NCBI RefSeq assembly: GCF_013283645.1
Contig: NZ_JABEKV010000003.1
Location: 992,001-1,056,000 of the forward strand
Direction of reading: 5' to 3'
Source of the DNA: Sinorhizobium psoraleae
Lineage (GTDB): Bacteria > Pseudomonadota > Alphaproteobacteria > Rhizobiales > Rhizobiaceae
DNA length: 64,000 nucleotides
A program made the translations under genes and the position numbers. Shown piece by piece: positions 26,524-36,816 of this stretch; the stretch's first letter is position 1, and each line of letters opens with the position of its first letter. The notes below the pieces were generated by a model. It did no database searches. It saw nothing but the letters and a program-made list of their open reading frames with translations, and was not told the DNA's origin.

Positions 26524-27957
26524 ATGCGGATCGCCGTCGGTGGAATCCATACGGAGTGCAGCACCTATTCGCCTGTCTTGATGATGGTCGAGGACTTTCG
26601 GGTGCTGAGGGGCGAGGAGCTCCTGAAGGCTGAGTATTTCGACTTTCTCGCGGCTGACGGCTTTGAGCACATTCCGCTTCTCCATGCGCGCGCCCTGCCC
26701 GGCGGGCCGGTGTCGGGTCCGGCTTACGATGCCTTCAAGACGGAATTCCTGGAGCGGCTTTGCGCTGCGCTGCCGCTCGACGGCCTCTATCTTGCGATGC
26801 ACGGGGCGATCAAGGTGGACGGTATGGACGACGCCGAGGGCGACTGGATTTCGGCTGCCCGCGCAGTCGTCGGCCCCGATTGCCAGATCGCAACGAGCTA
26901 CGATCTCCACGGCAATGTCAGCCAACGGATCATCGACCAGATCGACATTTTTGCCGGCTACCGCACCGCGCCGCACATCGATACGCGCGAGACGATGATC
27001 CGGGCCTGGTCGATGCTGGTGGAGGCGCTGCGGACGGGAACGCGTCCCGGCGTCGCCTGGGCGGCCGTGCCGCTGCTGCTGCCGGGCGAATGCACGTCCA
27101 CGGAGGATGAACCTGCCAGGAGCCTTTACCGGCGTCTGCCGGACTTCGATGCGCGCCCCGGCATTCTCGATGCCAACCTGATGGTGGGCTATGTCTGGGC
27201 GGACGAGCCGCGGGCGACCGCTTGCGCCGTGGTGACCGGATCAGACAAGGAGGTCGCCTCGAAGGCGGTCGAGGAAATCGCCGCAAACTACTGGAACGAG
27301 CGGGAGAATTTCCGCTTCGGTCCGGTCACGGGGCCGCTCGAAGCGATGCTCGACATTGCCGAGGAGACGGCAACGAGGCCCGTGATTCTCGCCGATTCCG
27401 GGGACAACCCCACCGGAGGCGGCGTGGGCGACCGAGCCGATGTGCTGCGATCTCTTCTCGCGCGCGATTGGCAGAATGCGCTGATCGCCGGTATCGCCGA
27501 CCGGCCGGCTGTAGACGCCTGTTTCGCGGCCGGCGAAGGCGCGACGCTGGCTTTGAGGCTCGGCGGCAGCCTCGACCCGTCGAGCCCCGTGGCGGAGGTC
27601 ACGGCCACGGTCGTGCGGTTGGACGATCCGGGACCGCTTTCCGAGCGCCAGGCAGTCATCCGTGTTGGCCAGATCGAAGTGGTGATATCGGCGCGCCGGC
27701 GTCCATACCACAACATTGATGACTTCCGCCGCCTCGGTCTCGATCCGAGCACCGTGCGCCTACTCGTCGTCAAGTCCGGCTATCTTTCGCCGGAGCTTGC
27801 GCCGATTGCCAATCCCAACCTGATGGCGCTGACGGACGGCGTCGTCAATCAGGACATCGCGAATCTCACGAGCGTACGCCGCCAGCGGCCGGTCTTCCCG
27901 TTCGACCGCGGTTTCAATTTCGAGCCAAGGGCGCGCTTCTCGGCTCGTTGGACCTGA
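26524..27957 (+). CDS. M81-family metallopeptidase (MlrC-like), copy B
   Basis: Protein of 477 residues starting IAVGGIHTECSTYSP, the usual M81 opening. Likely metal ligands are D127 and H129 (YDLHG) and H151 (APHID), with AMHGAIKVDGMDDAEGDW (91-108) upstream. The MlrC C-terminal domain spans about 290-460. It is diverged from copy A and probably handles a different step or substrate. Directly downstream of the hexosaminidase, it may cleave an amide in a sugar-amino acid conjugate; this is inference. Confidence 0.82.
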   Translation: MRIAVGGIHTECSTYSPVLMMVEDFRVLRGEELLKAEYFDFLAADGFEHIPLLHARALPGGPVSGPAYDAFKTEFLERLCAALPLDGLYLAMHGAIKVDGMDDAEGDWISAARAVVGPDCQIATSYDLHGNVSQRIIDQIDIFAGYRTAPHIDTRETMIRAWSMLVEALRTGTRPGVAWAAVPLLLPGECTSTEDEPARSLYRRLPDFDARPGILDANLMVGYVWADEPRATACAVVTGSDKEVASKAVEEIAANYWNERENFRFGPVTGPLEAMLDIAEETATRPVILADSGDNPTGGGVGDRADVLRSLLARDWQNALIAGIADRPAVDACFAAGEGATLALRLGGSLDPSSPVAEVTATVVRLDDPGPLSERQAVIRVGQIEVVISARRRPYHNIDDFRRLGLDPSTVRLLVVKSGYLSPELAPIANPNLMALTDGVVNQDIANLTSVRRQRPVFPFDRGFNFEPRARFSARWT

Positions 27958-28034
27958 TTCAAAGCCAGCCTTCCCCGCAACGACCGCCCGTCTGGCGGTC
28001 CCCCTCACAAGACTTCGCACTCGCGGATTGAACC

Positions 28035-29252
28035 ATGTCTTCCTCGTTGCTCTTTGCCATGCGCAACCCGGTCATCCGGGCGAGTGTGCTTGCCATCTTT
28101 CTTTTCGGCTTCTCGGGTGCAGCGACCTCGCCCTATCAGTCAGTGGTCGGGATCACCGAGCTTGGCTTGAGCGACGGTTTCTATTCGGCGCTGATTTTCG
28201 TTGCGGCGCTGGTCAATGTCACCGTCAGCGTCACCGTCGGCATCGTTGCCGATCGCGTCGGTAACTACCGGACGCTGATGTTGGCGGTCATCCTCTCTGG
28301 CGCGGTCGGCTACGGCCTGGTCTACGCCCTGCCGACGAAGTCGAGTTTCGTCGTTGCCACATTGCTGCTGCTGCCGATCTACGGCGCACTCAACTCGCTC
28401 CTGTTCGCCAATGTCCGCACCGCCGCGAACGGCATCGGCGGAAAGGATGCGGCAGCGGTCAATTCCGGTGTGAGGGCGGCCATATCGCTCTCGTGGGTTC
28501 TGGTTCCGGGATTGGTCGGCTTCGTGCTGTCGGCGCGGGGCAGCATGCTGCCCGCCTATCTGCTGGCGAGCCTCGGCTGTATCGCCAATCTGCTGCTGGT
28601 GTTCTTCCTGCTGCCGGCTCAGCGCGGGGGCGATCCTGTCCTGAGCAAGCGGCTTTCCTATCTGGCGTCCTTCGCCGAAATTCTTTCGCCGCGTGTTCTT
28701 GCCCGGCTTGCCGCCATGGCGCTTATCTGCTCGACGCTGCATGTCAACGCGGCGGTGCTGCCGTTGATCGTCACCGGTGCTGCCGGCGGCTCGGCCACCG
28801 ATATCGGCATCGTCGTCGGTGTCGTGGCGCTGCTGGAGGTGATCTTCATTCTGGTCTGGGGACGGATCCAGTATCGCCTCAACCATATCGACGCACTTGC
28901 GCTTGGAACGGCAATCTACGTCGTCTATATGGCGCTGCTCGGCTTTTCATCCCGGCCTTGGCATATTTATGCGTTGACGCTCATCAGCGGCTTCGGTGCG
29001 GCAGCGCTGATCAGCATCCCGATCACCTACCTGCAAGACCTGATTGCCGACCGTCCGGGGCTCGGAAGCTCGTTGATTGCGGTGAACATCTTTCTGGGTG
29101 GAGCGCTCAGTGCGGCGCTTTTCGCGCTCGGCACCCGCATCAGCGATTATTCCGGAACAGCACTGCTTGGTGCGGCTGCGGGGATTGCAGGCTGCGCCTT
29201 GCTGTTGTTACTCGACGGCGCCCGCCGCAGGACGGTTTCCATCTCGCAGTAA
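28035..29252 (+). CDS. MFS transporter, sugar-efflux (SET)-like
   Basis: Membrane protein of 405 residues with 12 predicted helices and short loops. It resembles the sugar efflux transporter group of the major facilitator superfamily (GADRVGNYR-like loop at VADRVGNYRTL, VNSGVRAAISLSWVLVPG in the middle). It lies 77 bases after M81 copy B and ends the cluster. It may import the cluster's substrate or export a side product; direction cannot be read from sequence. Confidence 0.8.
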   Translation: MSSSLLFAMRNPVIRASVLAIFLFGFSGAATSPYQSVVGITELGLSDGFYSALIFVAALVNVTVSVTVGIVADRVGNYRTLMLAVILSGAVGYGLVYALPTKSSFVVATLLLLPIYGALNSLLFANVRTAANGIGGKDAAAVNSGVRAAISLSWVLVPGLVGFVLSARGSMLPAYLLASLGCIANLLLVFFLLPAQRGGDPVLSKRLSYLASFAEILSPRVLARLAAMALICSTLHVNAAVLPLIVTGAAGGSATDIGIVVGVVALLEVIFILVWGRIQYRLNHIDALALGTAIYVVYMALLGFSSRPWHIYALTLISGFGAAALISIPITYLQDLIADRPGLGSSLIAVNIFLGGALSAALFALGTRISDYSGTALLGAAAGIAGCALLLLLDGARRRTVSISQ

Positions 29253-29258
29253 AGGATA

Positions 29259-29283
29259 GCGGGAGACCGGGACGGCCTCCCGC
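29259..29283. terminator. Bidirectional terminator between MFS gene and hutU
   Basis: Perfect seven-base arms GCGGGAG (29259-29265) and CTCCCGC (29277-29283) with an 11-base loop, followed rightward by GTCTTTC. It fills the 39-base gap between convergent genes. Confidence 0.6.
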
Positions 29284-29291
29284 GTCTTTCG

Positions 29292-30965
29292 TCAGTTCCC
29301 GAGAATGCCGGGCAGGCGCAGGCCCTTCTCCTTGGCGCAGTCGAGCGCAATGTCGTAGCCGGCATCGGCATGGCGCATGACGCCGGTCGCCGGGTCGTTC
29401 CACAATACGCGCTCGATGCGACGGTCGGCGTCCTCGCTGCCGTCGCAGCAGATGACGACGCCCGAATGCTGCGAGAAGCCCATGCCGACGCCGCCACCGT
29501 GGTGGAGCGAGACCCAGGTCGCGCCGGAGGCCGTGTTCAAGAGCGCGTTCAGGAGCGGCCAGTCGGAAACGGCATCGGAACCGTCCTTCATCGCTTCGGT
29601 CTCGCGGTTCGGCGAAGCGACGGAGCCGGAATCGAGATGGTCGCGGCCGATGACGATCGGAGCACTCAGCTCGCCATTGCGAACCATTTCATTGAAGGCA
29701 AGGCCGAGGCGGTGACGGTCGCCGAGGCCAACCCAGCAGATGCGTGCCGGCAGGCCCTGGTAGGCGATGCGCTCCCTGGCCATGTCCAGCCAGTTGTGGA
29801 GGTCCTTGTTGTCCGGCAGCAGTTCTTTCACCTTGGCGTCGGTCTTGCGGATGTCCTCCGGGTCGCCCGACAGTGCCGCCCAACGGAACGGGCCGATGCC
29901 GCGGCAGAAGAGCGGGCGGATATAGGCCGGCACGAAGCCCGGGAAGGCAAAGGCGTTTTCGAGCCCTTCTTCCTTGGCCATCTGGCGAATGTTGTTGCCG
30001 TAGTCGAAGGTGGGGACGCCCATGTTCTGGAAGGCGATCATCGCCTCTACGTGCTCGCGCATCGATGCGCGTGCCGCCTTTTCGACGGCCTTCGGGTCGT
30101 TGACACGCTTTTCCTTCCACTGGCCCATCGTCCAGCCCTTTGGCAGGTAGCCGTTGACCGGATCGTGGGCGGAGGTCTGGTCGGTGACCATGTCCGGCCG
30201 AATGCCACGGCGGACCATTTCCGGGAGGATTTCCGCCGTATTGCCGAGCAGGCCGACGGATTTCGCTTCGCCTGCCTTGGTCCAGTGATCGATCATCTCC
30301 ATGGCCTCGTCCAGCGTCTCGGCCTTGGCATCGAGATAGCGGGTGCGCAGGCGGAAATCGATCGAGTCCGGATTACATTCGACGGCAAGGCAGCAGGCGC
30401 CAGCCATGACAGCGGCGAGCGGTTGCGCGCCGCCCATGCCGCCGAGACCACCGGTCAGCACCCACTTGCCTTTCAGGTTTCCGCCATAGTGCTGGCGGCC
30501 GGCTTCAGCAAAGGTCTCATAGGTCCCCTGGACGATGCCCTGGGTGCCGATATAAATCCAGGAGCCGGCGGTCATCTGGCCGTACATGGCGAGACCCTTC
30601 CGATCGAGCTCGTTGAAGTGGTCCCAGGTCGCCCAGCGCGGCACGAGGTTGGAATTGGCGATCAGCACGCGGGGGGCGTCCTTGTGGGTGCGGAAGACAC
30701 CGACCGGCTTGCCGGACTGGACGAGCAGCGTTTCGTCTTCGTTGAGATCCTTGAGCGTGGCGACGATCCGGTCGAAGTCCGCCCAGGTGCGGGCCGCCCG
30801 GCCGATGCCGCCATAGACGACGAGTTCGTGCGGGTTCTCGGCAACATCCGGATCGAGGTTGTTCATCAGCATGCGGAGCGGTGCCTCCGTCAGCCAGCTC
30901 TTGGCGCTGATCTCGGTCCCGCGCGGGCTGCGGACCTCGCGAATATTGTGGCGCGGATTGCTCAT
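29292..30965 (-). CDS. hutU: Urocanate hydratase HutU
   Basis: Urocanase of 557 residues, the standard length; converts urocanate to imidazolone propionate using tightly bound NAD. Characteristic blocks include [59 protein letters not shown] and the active-site region [14 protein letters not shown] at 30965 follows GAGG at seven bases; the ATG at 30971 overlaps the hutG stop but is too close to the ribosome site. Last gene of the leftward hut operon. Confidence 0.95.
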   Translation of the reverse strand: MSNPRHNIREVRSPRGTEISAKSWLTEAPLRMLMNNLDPDVAENPHELVVYGGIGRAARTWADFDRIVATLKDLNEDETLLVQSGKPVGVFRTHKDAPRVLIANSNLVPRWATWDHFNELDRKGLAMYGQMTAGSWIYIGTQGIVQGTYETFAEAGRQHYGGNLKGKWVLTGGLGGMGGAQPLAAVMAGACCLAVECNPDSIDFRLRTRYLDAKAETLDEAMEMIDHWTKAGEAKSVGLLGNTAEILPEMVRRGIRPDMVTDQTSAHDPVNGYLPKGWTMGQWKEKRVNDPKAVEKAARASMREHVEAMIAFQNMGVPTFDYGNNIRQMAKEEGLENAFAFPGFVPAYIRPLFCRGIGPFRWAALSGDPEDIRKTDAKVKELLPDNKDLHNWLDMARERIAYQGLPARICWVGLGDRHRLGLAFNEMVRNGELSAPIVIGRDHLDSGSVASPNRETEAMKDGSDAVSDWPLLNALLNTASGATWVSLHHGGGVGMGFSQHSGVVICCDGSEDADRRIERVLWNDPATGVMRHADAGYDIALDCAKEKGLRLPGILGN

Positions 30966-30967
30966 GT

Positions 30968-31783
30968 TCATGCCTCGCTCCCTGTCAGTTTGAGGTCGAA
31001 TGCTGTTGCTTCGATGCGTTTCAGAATGGTTTTGAGATGGCTGCGAAGCCGTTCGGCCTTTCCGGAATCCAGCGAGAAGGGCGGCGCTTCCGTTGCCAGA
31101 TGTGTGGACTGCGCGAGTTCCATCTGGATCGCATGCACGCAGATTTCCGGCCGGCCATAGTGACGGGTGGTCCAGCCGCCCTTGAAGCGGCCGTTCAAGA
31201 TGTGGGTGTAACCCTCTGCCGACGCAGCGATTTCTGCCGTTGCCCTTTCTATTTCGGCGGCGCAGGTCTTGCCCATGTCCGTGCCGATGTTGAAGTCGGG
31301 CAGCTTGCCTTCGAAGAGGAACGGAATATGCGAGCGGATCGAGTGGCAGTCGAAGAGCACCGCCACGCCATGGATCGCCTTCACGCGCTCGATCTCGGCG
31401 GCGAGCGCCGCATGATAGGGAGCATGGAAATCGCGAAGTCGCGTCGCAATGTCGGCCTCTGTCGGTGCCTGACCCTCATTCCAGATCGATACGCCGTCGA
31501 AGTCGGTCTCCGGCACGAGGCCGGTTGTGTTCTGGCCGGGATAGAGGCTTACGCCTTCCGGGTCGCGATTGGCGTCGATGACGTAGCGATGGAAGGTCGC
31601 GCGCACAGTGGTGGCATCCGGCAGAAGCCCTTCGTAGAGCTCGTGAATATGCCAGTCTGTATCGGCGAGGATGCGGCCGTTGTCGTTCAGCCGCGCCCAG
31701 ATCTCTGCGGGCACGTCGGTGCCCGTATGGGGAAAGCCAAGGATCACGGGTGATGTGCCTTGCCGGATTTCGAAAACCGCCAT
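30968..31783 (-). CDS. hutG: N-formylglutamate deformylase HutG
   Basis: Protein of 271 residues of the N-formylglutamate amidohydrolase family, releasing formate and glutamate. Zinc-site motifs are [10 protein letters not shown] near the start, [16 protein letters not shown]-like [10 protein letters not shown] and [13 protein letters not shown]. The start at 31783 (MAVFEIRQ) matches homologues; ATG 31792 is an alternative that overlaps hutH by eight bases. This HutG type belongs to the five-step pathway that needs HutF, which is not in the window. Confidence 0.93.
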   Translation of the reverse strand: MAVFEIRQGTSPVILGFPHTGTDVPAEIWARLNDNGRILADTDWHIHELYEGLLPDATTVRATFHRYVIDANRDPEGVSLYPGQNTTGLVPETDFDGVSIWNEGQAPTEADIATRLRDFHAPYHAALAAEIERVKAIHGVAVLFDCHSIRSHIPFLFEGKLPDFNIGTDMGKTCAAEIERATAEIAASAEGYTHILNGRFKGGWTTRHYGRPEICVHAIQMELAQSTHLATEAPPFSLDSGKAERLRSHLKTILKRIEATAFDLKLTGSEA

Positions 31784-31784
31784 G

Positions 31785-33320
31785 TCAGACATCCAGTTTC
31801 GGGAGGATGCCGGCGGAGACGGCAGCATTGAGAGTGCCGGACGCGACCAACTCGCCGGCCGCCCTTAGGTCGTCGGCCATATAGCGGTCCTCTTCGATCG
31901 TCGGTGACACGCTGCGCACGGCAGCCACGGCCTTCGAAAGCTCGGGGCTGGTCGTCAGAGGTGCCCGGAATTCTATACCTTGGACGGCCGTCAGGGCCTC
32001 GATGCCGATGATCGAGAACAGGTTGTCGGTCATCTGCAGCAGGCGGCGTGCGCCGTGGCAGGCCATCGATACATGGTCTTCCTGGTTGGCGGATGTCGGC
32101 GTCGAATCGACTGAAGCCGGATGCGAGAGTTGCTTGTTCTCCGACATCAGTGCGGCGGACGTAACCTCAGCGATCATCAGGCCCGAATTGAGCCCGGGCT
32201 TCTTGGCCAGGAATGCCGGCAGACCGTAGCTGAGCGTCGGATCGACGAGAAGTGCGATGCGGCGCTGCGCGATCGCGCCGATCTCGCAGACCGCGAGCGC
32301 GATCTGGTCGGCGGCGAAAGCCACCGGTTCGGCGTGGAAATTGCCGCCGGAGACGACGGAGTTGTCGGAAAGCACCAGCGGGTTGTCGGTGACGGCGTTT
32401 GCCTCGGCCGTGAGCGTCGCGGCAACCGAACGCAGGAGATCGAGGCAAGCGCCATCGACCTGCGGCTGGCAACGGATGCAGTAGGGATCCTGCACCCGTT
32501 CATCGCCCTCGATATGGCTCTGCCGGATCTCGGATCCCTCGAGCAATTGGCGAAGAGCCGCAGCGGTGTCGATCTGGCCTCGATGGCCGCGCAGCGTGTG
32601 GATATCGGGATGGAAGGGTGCGGACGATCCCATTGCGGCATCGGTCGAAAGCGCCCCGGTGATGAGCGCCGCCTGCGCGGCGCGATGGGCACGGAAGAGC
32701 CCGGCGAGCGCCAGGGCGGTGGACGCCTGTGTGCCGTTGATCAGGGCGAGGCCTTCCTTCGCGGCGAGCGTCACGGGCGAAAGTCCGGCCTTTTCAAGCG
32801 CGGCTCCGCCCGGCATGCGCTCACCATCGAAGAACGCTTCTCCGTGGCCCATCATCACGGCTGCCATGTGCGCAAGTGGCGCAAGGTCGCCCGATGCGCC
32901 CACCGAACCCTTTTCCGGGATCAGCGGGATTACGCCCCGTTCCTGCATCGCCTCGATCAGGCGGACAAGTTCAAGGCGAACGCCCGAAGCGCCGCGGCCG
33001 AGCGAAACGAGCTTCAGCGCCATGATCAGCCGGACGATGTTATCCGGCAGAGGCGCACCAACGCCGCAGCAATGCGACAGGATGAGGTTGCGTTGCAGCC
33101 TTTCCACGTCGGCACTGTCGATCTTGATCGAGGCAAGTTTGCCGAAGCCGGTGTTGATGCCGTAAACCGGCGCATTGCCGGCGGCGATTTCGGCGATGCG
33201 AGCGGCAGCCTTGGCAATGGCGGCGTCGAAGGCGGGATCGAGGCGTGCCGGTTCCCGGGTCCAGTAGATCGTCTCCAGATCCTTGAGCGGAACGGAGCCT
33301 GGCTTAAGTACGATAGTCAT
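31785..33320 (-). CDS. hutH: Histidine ammonia-lyase HutH
   Basis: 511 residues; deaminates histidine to urocanate, the first step. The MIO electrophile forms from A142-S143-G144 in [20 protein letters not shown] near 53-60 carries the catalytic tyrosine. Length is normal. Its ATG overlaps the hutI stop (ATGA), so the genes are coupled. Confidence 0.96.
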   Translation of the reverse strand: MTIVLKPGSVPLKDLETIYWTREPARLDPAFDAAIAKAAARIAEIAAGNAPVYGINTGFGKLASIKIDSADVERLQRNLILSHCCGVGAPLPDNIVRLIMALKLVSLGRGASGVRLELVRLIEAMQERGVIPLIPEKGSVGASGDLAPLAHMAAVMMGHGEAFFDGERMPGGAALEKAGLSPVTLAAKEGLALINGTQASTALALAGLFRAHRAAQAALITGALSTDAAMGSSAPFHPDIHTLRGHRGQIDTAAALRQLLEGSEIRQSHIEGDERVQDPYCIRCQPQVDGACLDLLRSVAATLTAEANAVTDNPLVLSDNSVVSGGNFHAEPVAFAADQIALAVCEIGAIAQRRIALLVDPTLSYGLPAFLAKKPGLNSGLMIAEVTSAALMSENKQLSHPASVDSTPTSANQEDHVSMACHGARRLLQMTDNLFSIIGIEALTAVQGIEFRAPLTTSPELSKAVAAVRSVSPTIEEDRYMADDLRAAGELVASGTLNAAVSAGILPKLDV

Positions 33321-34558
33321 TGGCCGATTCTTTCGCCTTTAAAGATGCGCTGATGCAGCGGATTGAAGCCTATCCGATAGATAAGCTCGGCAGGCTCATC
33401 GATGTTCCAGATCGCGAGGTCCGCGGACTTGCCGACTTCGATCGTGCCGGTCTTGTCGAGGATCCCGAGCGCGCGTGCGGCTTCACGTGTGACACCCGCG
33501 AGGCATTCGTCGACGGTCAGGCGGAAGAGCGTCGCCGACATGTTCATGGTGAGAAGCACCGAGGTCAGCGGAGAAGTGCCTGGGTTGCTGTCCGTCGCAA
33601 TGGCGATGCGCGTGCCGGCGGCGCGCAACGCTTCGACCGGCGGCAGTTGCTTTTCCCGGAGTGTGTAGAAGGCGCCGGGGAGAAGAACGGCAACCGTTCC
33701 GGCCTTTGCCATGATGGCCGCGCCGTCTGCGTCGAGATATTCGAGATGATCGGCCGACAGCGCGCCATAGGAGGCGGCGAGCTCCGCTCCGCCAAGATTC
33801 GAAAGCTGCTCGGCGTGAAGCTTGACCGGCAGGCCAAGTGCCTTAGCGGCGTCGAACACCCGGCCGATCTCGGCGGGGGAAAAGGCGATGCCCTCGCAGA
33901 AGCCGTCAACCGCGTCGACAAGGCCCTCGGAATGTGCACGCTGCAGGCCGGGCAGCACGACATCGCTGATGTAGTCACCGTTGCGGCCCTTGTATTCGGG
34001 CGGTGTCGCGTGGGCGGCGAGATAGCTTGTGACGATGCGCACGGGGCGCAACGTTTGCAGTCGGCGCGCCGCCCGCAGCATCTTGAGTTCGGCGTCGATA
34101 TTCAGCCCGTAGCCGGACTTCACCTCGACCGTCGCGACGCCCTCCGCCAGCAGGGCATCGAGCCTCGGAAGCGCGGCTTCTACCAGCTCTTCGACCGACA
34201 GGGCATTGGTCGCCTTCACCGTCGAGGCAATGCCGCCGCCGGCGCGCGCGATGTCCTCGTAGGTGGCGCCTTCGAGCCGCATCTGGAACTCACGCGCGCG
34301 GTTGCCGCCATGGACGATATGGGTGTGGCAGTCGATGGGCGCCGGTGTCATCCAGCGGCCTTCGCAATTGAAGACTTGATCGGCCCGGGAGAGGTCCGCG
34401 GGCAGATCATTCTCGGAGCCGGCATACATGATCCGGTCGCCACGTGTGGCCACCGCGCCGTTCTCGATGGTGCCGAGCGGCCCCAGATCCTCGCGAAGCG
34501 TGGCGAGGCGCGCGTTGCGCCAGAGGCTGGTTCTGCCCGAATTCGCGTTTCCGTCCAT
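33317..34558 (-). CDS. hutI: Imidazolonepropionase HutI
   Basis: Amidohydrolase of 413 residues that opens imidazolone propionate to N-formimino-glutamate. Metal-binding [10 protein letters not shown] (about 75-84), [18 protein letters not shown] and the late [10 protein letters not shown] are family markers. First gene of the hut operon, with a palindrome 26 bases upstream of its ATG. It starts after GAAGGGCGG. Confidence 0.95.
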   Translation of the reverse strand: MDGNANSGRTSLWRNARLATLREDLGPLGTIENGAVATRGDRIMYAGSENDLPADLSRADQVFNCEGRWMTPAPIDCHTHIVHGGNRAREFQMRLEGATYEDIARAGGGIASTVKATNALSVEELVEAALPRLDALLAEGVATVEVKSGYGLNIDAELKMLRAARRLQTLRPVRIVTSYLAAHATPPEYKGRNGDYISDVVLPGLQRAHSEGLVDAVDGFCEGIAFSPAEIGRVFDAAKALGLPVKLHAEQLSNLGGAELAASYGALSADHLEYLDADGAAIMAKAGTVAVLLPGAFYTLREKQLPPVEALRAAGTRIAIATDSNPGTSPLTSVLLTMNMSATLFRLTVDECLAGVTREAARALGILDKTGTIEVGKSADLAIWNIDEPAELIYRIGFNPLHQRIFKGERIGQ

Positions 34559-34580
34559 TGGTCACCGCCCTTCGTTTGCC

Positions 34581-34598
34581 ATAATGTATATACATAAT
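34581..34598. promoter_or_regulatory. HutC-like operator ahead of hutI
   Basis: ATGTATATACAT (34584-34595) is a perfect 12-base palindrome; the next bases extend it to 18 with one mismatched pair. A TGTATATACA core is the kind of site bound by GntR/HutC repressors of histidine use. No hutC gene is present nearby, so the regulator would act in trans. Confidence 0.55.
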
Positions 34599-35003
34599 AT
34601 CAGGGTGACAAGCGAAAAATCACGGCGTCACCACACGAAAGTGCTGGTTCTGCCGGAAGCTTGGAAACATAGCGTGATCGGCCGCAAGGAGGAGGTTTCC
34701 GTGCAGGCGCCAGAGGTAGCGGCCGTCGGTTGGTGGGCGATGCGTCACCGGTGAGGCTGTGTGCTGCAATCCGAGCAGCGTGATCGGCCGCGCCCCCGCT
34801 GCGGCATCGAGCCGGGAAGCGAGCGGGTTCCGCCCGCTTCGATTCCTCGCCTTCGCCTATGCGTCCGAAAGCACGGTGTCCGAGACGAGCGGTTCGGCTC
34901 GACTCGGACACCCGCGTGCTCTGGGCACCAGCTTCATGCCGGGTTGAACCCAGCATCGAATTGCGCAATTACCGGACGGAAAACCGCTGCAACTTTTCCT
35001 GGT
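34599..35003. other. Non-coding gap between hutI and MFS gene
   Basis: About 400 bases without a convincing gene; short open frames lack ribosome sites and family resemblance. It holds a direct repeat of GCGTGATCGGCCGC (near 34674 and 34779) and the strong hairpin at 34876-34911. Beyond these I see nothing. Confidence 0.6.
34876..34911. repeat. Strong isolated hairpin
   Basis: Outer nine-base arms GTGTCCGAG (34876-34884) and CTCGGACAC (34903-34911) continue, after one A/A mismatch, into inner CGAG/CTCG arms around an eight-base loop. No T-run follows on either side. It lies between the leftward hut promoter and the 3' end of the MFS gene. It may be a Rho-assisted terminator or mRNA 3' end. 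Confidence 0.5.
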
Positions 35004-36188
35004 CTATTCCGCCGGGGTAGCGGCGAAACGCCGCCGGTAGGAGCGCAGCCCAACATAAAGCACGGCGAGCGCGGCGACCGGAAACAGCGCTGCAAAGAAG
35101 CCGAGGTCGGCTGCAGCTAGGTTTTCCAGCACCCGCCCACCGATCGCGGTGCCGCCGGCAATGCCGAGATAGATCGCCGAGGCATTGAGCGACAGCGTCA
35201 GATGCGCCACGTCCGGTGCGAAGCCGACGATGCGGCTCGCCTGCGCCGGCGGGAATGCCCAGCCGATGATGCCCCAAGGCAACATGATGCCGATGAGCAG
35301 CAGGCCGGCCAGGTTGGGCGCGAGGAAATGCAGTCCGAAGGCGATCACCAGCGACACGATAAGCGCGGATATCAGCGAAAGCACAACCATGCGCGTCGCG
35401 CCGATCTGGTCGGCCAGATAGCCGCTGGAAAGATTACCGATCACTGCGCCGACGCCGAAGGCGAGCAGCAAGCCAGGCAGCGACATTGGTGAAAGCCCCG
35501 CACCGTCGATCGCCAGCGGCGCGAGGTAGGAGATGATCACGAAGGCGCCGGTGAGATAGAGAAACGTCACCATCAGCGACGATGCCACGCCCGGACGGCC
35601 AATGGCAGCAAGGCGCTCGGAAAGCGTCAGCTTGGTTCCGCTGAGGCCCCGCGGCAGGCGCAGCCAAAGCACAATGGCGCAGGCGGATCCGAGCAGTGCC
35701 ACGGCACCGAACGTGCCGCGCCAGCCCCAGACAGTGGCGATCAGCGCGCCAAGAGGCGCACCCAGCGCCACCGCGAATGTCGTGCCGCCCACCACGATCG
35801 AGATCGCCAGCGCGCGGTGCTCCGGCCCGGCCAGGGAAACTGCTGTCGCCTGGGCGGTGGCAGCAAACAGCCCACTCGCCATTCCCATCACGATCTGCGC
35901 AAGCAGGAGGGTGGTGAAGGAGACGCTTGTCGCGGCGATGCCGTTGCCCAGCACGAAGGCGAGCATTGCAGCCACCAGCAGCCGCCGCCTGTCAGTTGCC
36001 CCGGCCAGCGCCGAAAGCAGCGGCGCGCCGATGGCATAGGAAAGCGAAAACACGGTGATCAGGTGACCCGCATGCGGAACGGTCGTGTGCGTGTCCGCCG
36101 CAATCGACGGCAAAAGGCTCGAAAAGACGAAGCCGACCGTGCTCATGGTGAAGGAGCCGACAGCGAGCCAGATAAGGCGCTTGTCCAT
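35004..36188 (-). CDS. MFS transporter, DHA1/AraJ-like exporter
   Basis: 394 residues with 12 predicted helices. ATDRRRLLVAAML is the conserved loop after helix 2 and LADQIGATRMVVLS its counterpart in the second half. It resembles drug or metabolite exporters of the DHA1 group. It diverges from an ArsR-type regulator that probably represses it through the palindrome at 36202. The exported compound is unknown. Confidence 0.82.
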   Translation of the reverse strand: MDKRLIWLAVGSFTMSTVGFVFSSLLPSIAADTHTTVPHAGHLITVFSLSYAIGAPLLSALAGATDRRRLLVAAMLAFVLGNGIAATSVSFTTLLLAQIVMGMASGLFAATAQATAVSLAGPEHRALAISIVVGGTTFAVALGAPLGALIATVWGWRGTFGAVALLGSACAIVLWLRLPRGLSGTKLTLSERLAAIGRPGVASSLMVTFLYLTGAFVIISYLAPLAIDGAGLSPMSLPGLLLAFGVGAVIGNLSSGYLADQIGATRMVVLSLISALIVSLVIAFGLHFLAPNLAGLLLIGIMLPWGIIGWAFPPAQASRIVGFAPDVAHLTLSLNASAIYLGIAGGTAIGGRVLENLAAADLGFFAALFPVAALAVLYVGLRSYRRRFAATPAE

Positions 36189-36201
36189 GGAGGGATCCTT
36201 T

Positions 36202-36219
36202 GTTCAAAACTTATTGAAC
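36202..36219. promoter_or_regulatory. Candidate ArsR-type operator
   Basis: GTTCAA-N6-TTGAAC is a perfect inverted repeat, with a further TTGAAC at 36222-36227. It starts 14 bases upstream of the MFS start codon and about 110 bases before the arsR-type gene. ArsR proteins often bind 6-base arms with similar spacing. Confidence 0.55.
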
Positions 36220-36327
36220 TATTGAACTTGATCGATTGCGATGTCAATATGCACTCGCACTACTAGCCCTCCGTAAGCGGCGGGCAAGCCGCATCGAACC
36301 AGGATACCAGCCAGCTACTTTCGAGCC

Positions 36328-36696
36328 ATGACCTTACCCCATCCCAATGCCGATCAGATCACTCTGTCCAACGTGCTCGCCGCTCTGGGCGACCCAACAC
36401 GGCTGGCGATTGTGGGCTATCTCGCCCGCCGCGAGGGGCAGCCGACGATGTGCCTGAACTTCACGAATTTCGGGTCCAAGACCAATATCAGCTACCATCT
36501 GGCCAAGCTGCGCGAGGCGGGGATCACCCGCACCGAGGTCTCCGGCACCAGCCGGTTGATCACGCTGCGGAGAGACGAGCTCGATAGCCGCTTCCCCGGC
36601 CTGCTCGATTCTATCATCGCAGCCGCGGCGGATCTCCCCATGGTGAAGAAGATCGAAGAAGCCGCAGAGGAGGCGCTGGCGCAACGCGATCCGTGA
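36328..36696 (+). CDS. ArsR-family helix-turn-helix regulator
   Basis: Winged-helix protein of 122 residues (ALGDPTRLAIVGYLARREG, then NISYHLAKLREAGITRTEVSGTSRLITLRRDELD). The metal-binding ELCVCDL motif of arsenic sensors is absent; a single cysteine (C42) is present. It is therefore probably a non-metal sensor. Divergent from the MFS exporter, which is its likely target. Confidence 0.82.
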   Translation: MTLPHPNADQITLSNVLAALGDPTRLAIVGYLARREGQPTMCLNFTNFGSKTNISYHLAKLREAGITRTEVSGTSRLITLRRDELDSRFPGLLDSIIAAAADLPMVKKIEEAAEEALAQRDP

Positions 36697-36816
36697 CGGC
36701 CATTTCCGCAGAGGCATTGATCTCGGCGGCGCGGTCCCGCGGATGTTCGGGAGCAGGTGGCGTTTCCGGCCGACAGACGGAGCGAAGAGGCTGCTCGCGC
36801 GCAGCCGCTCCTTTGC

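Noticed and set aside
29370-31160. 596-codon plus-strand frame over hutU
   Set aside because: Antisense shadow of a well-conserved gene.
34759-34947. Short frame in the hutI-MFS gap
   Set aside because: No ribosome site, overlaps a strong hairpin, low complexity.
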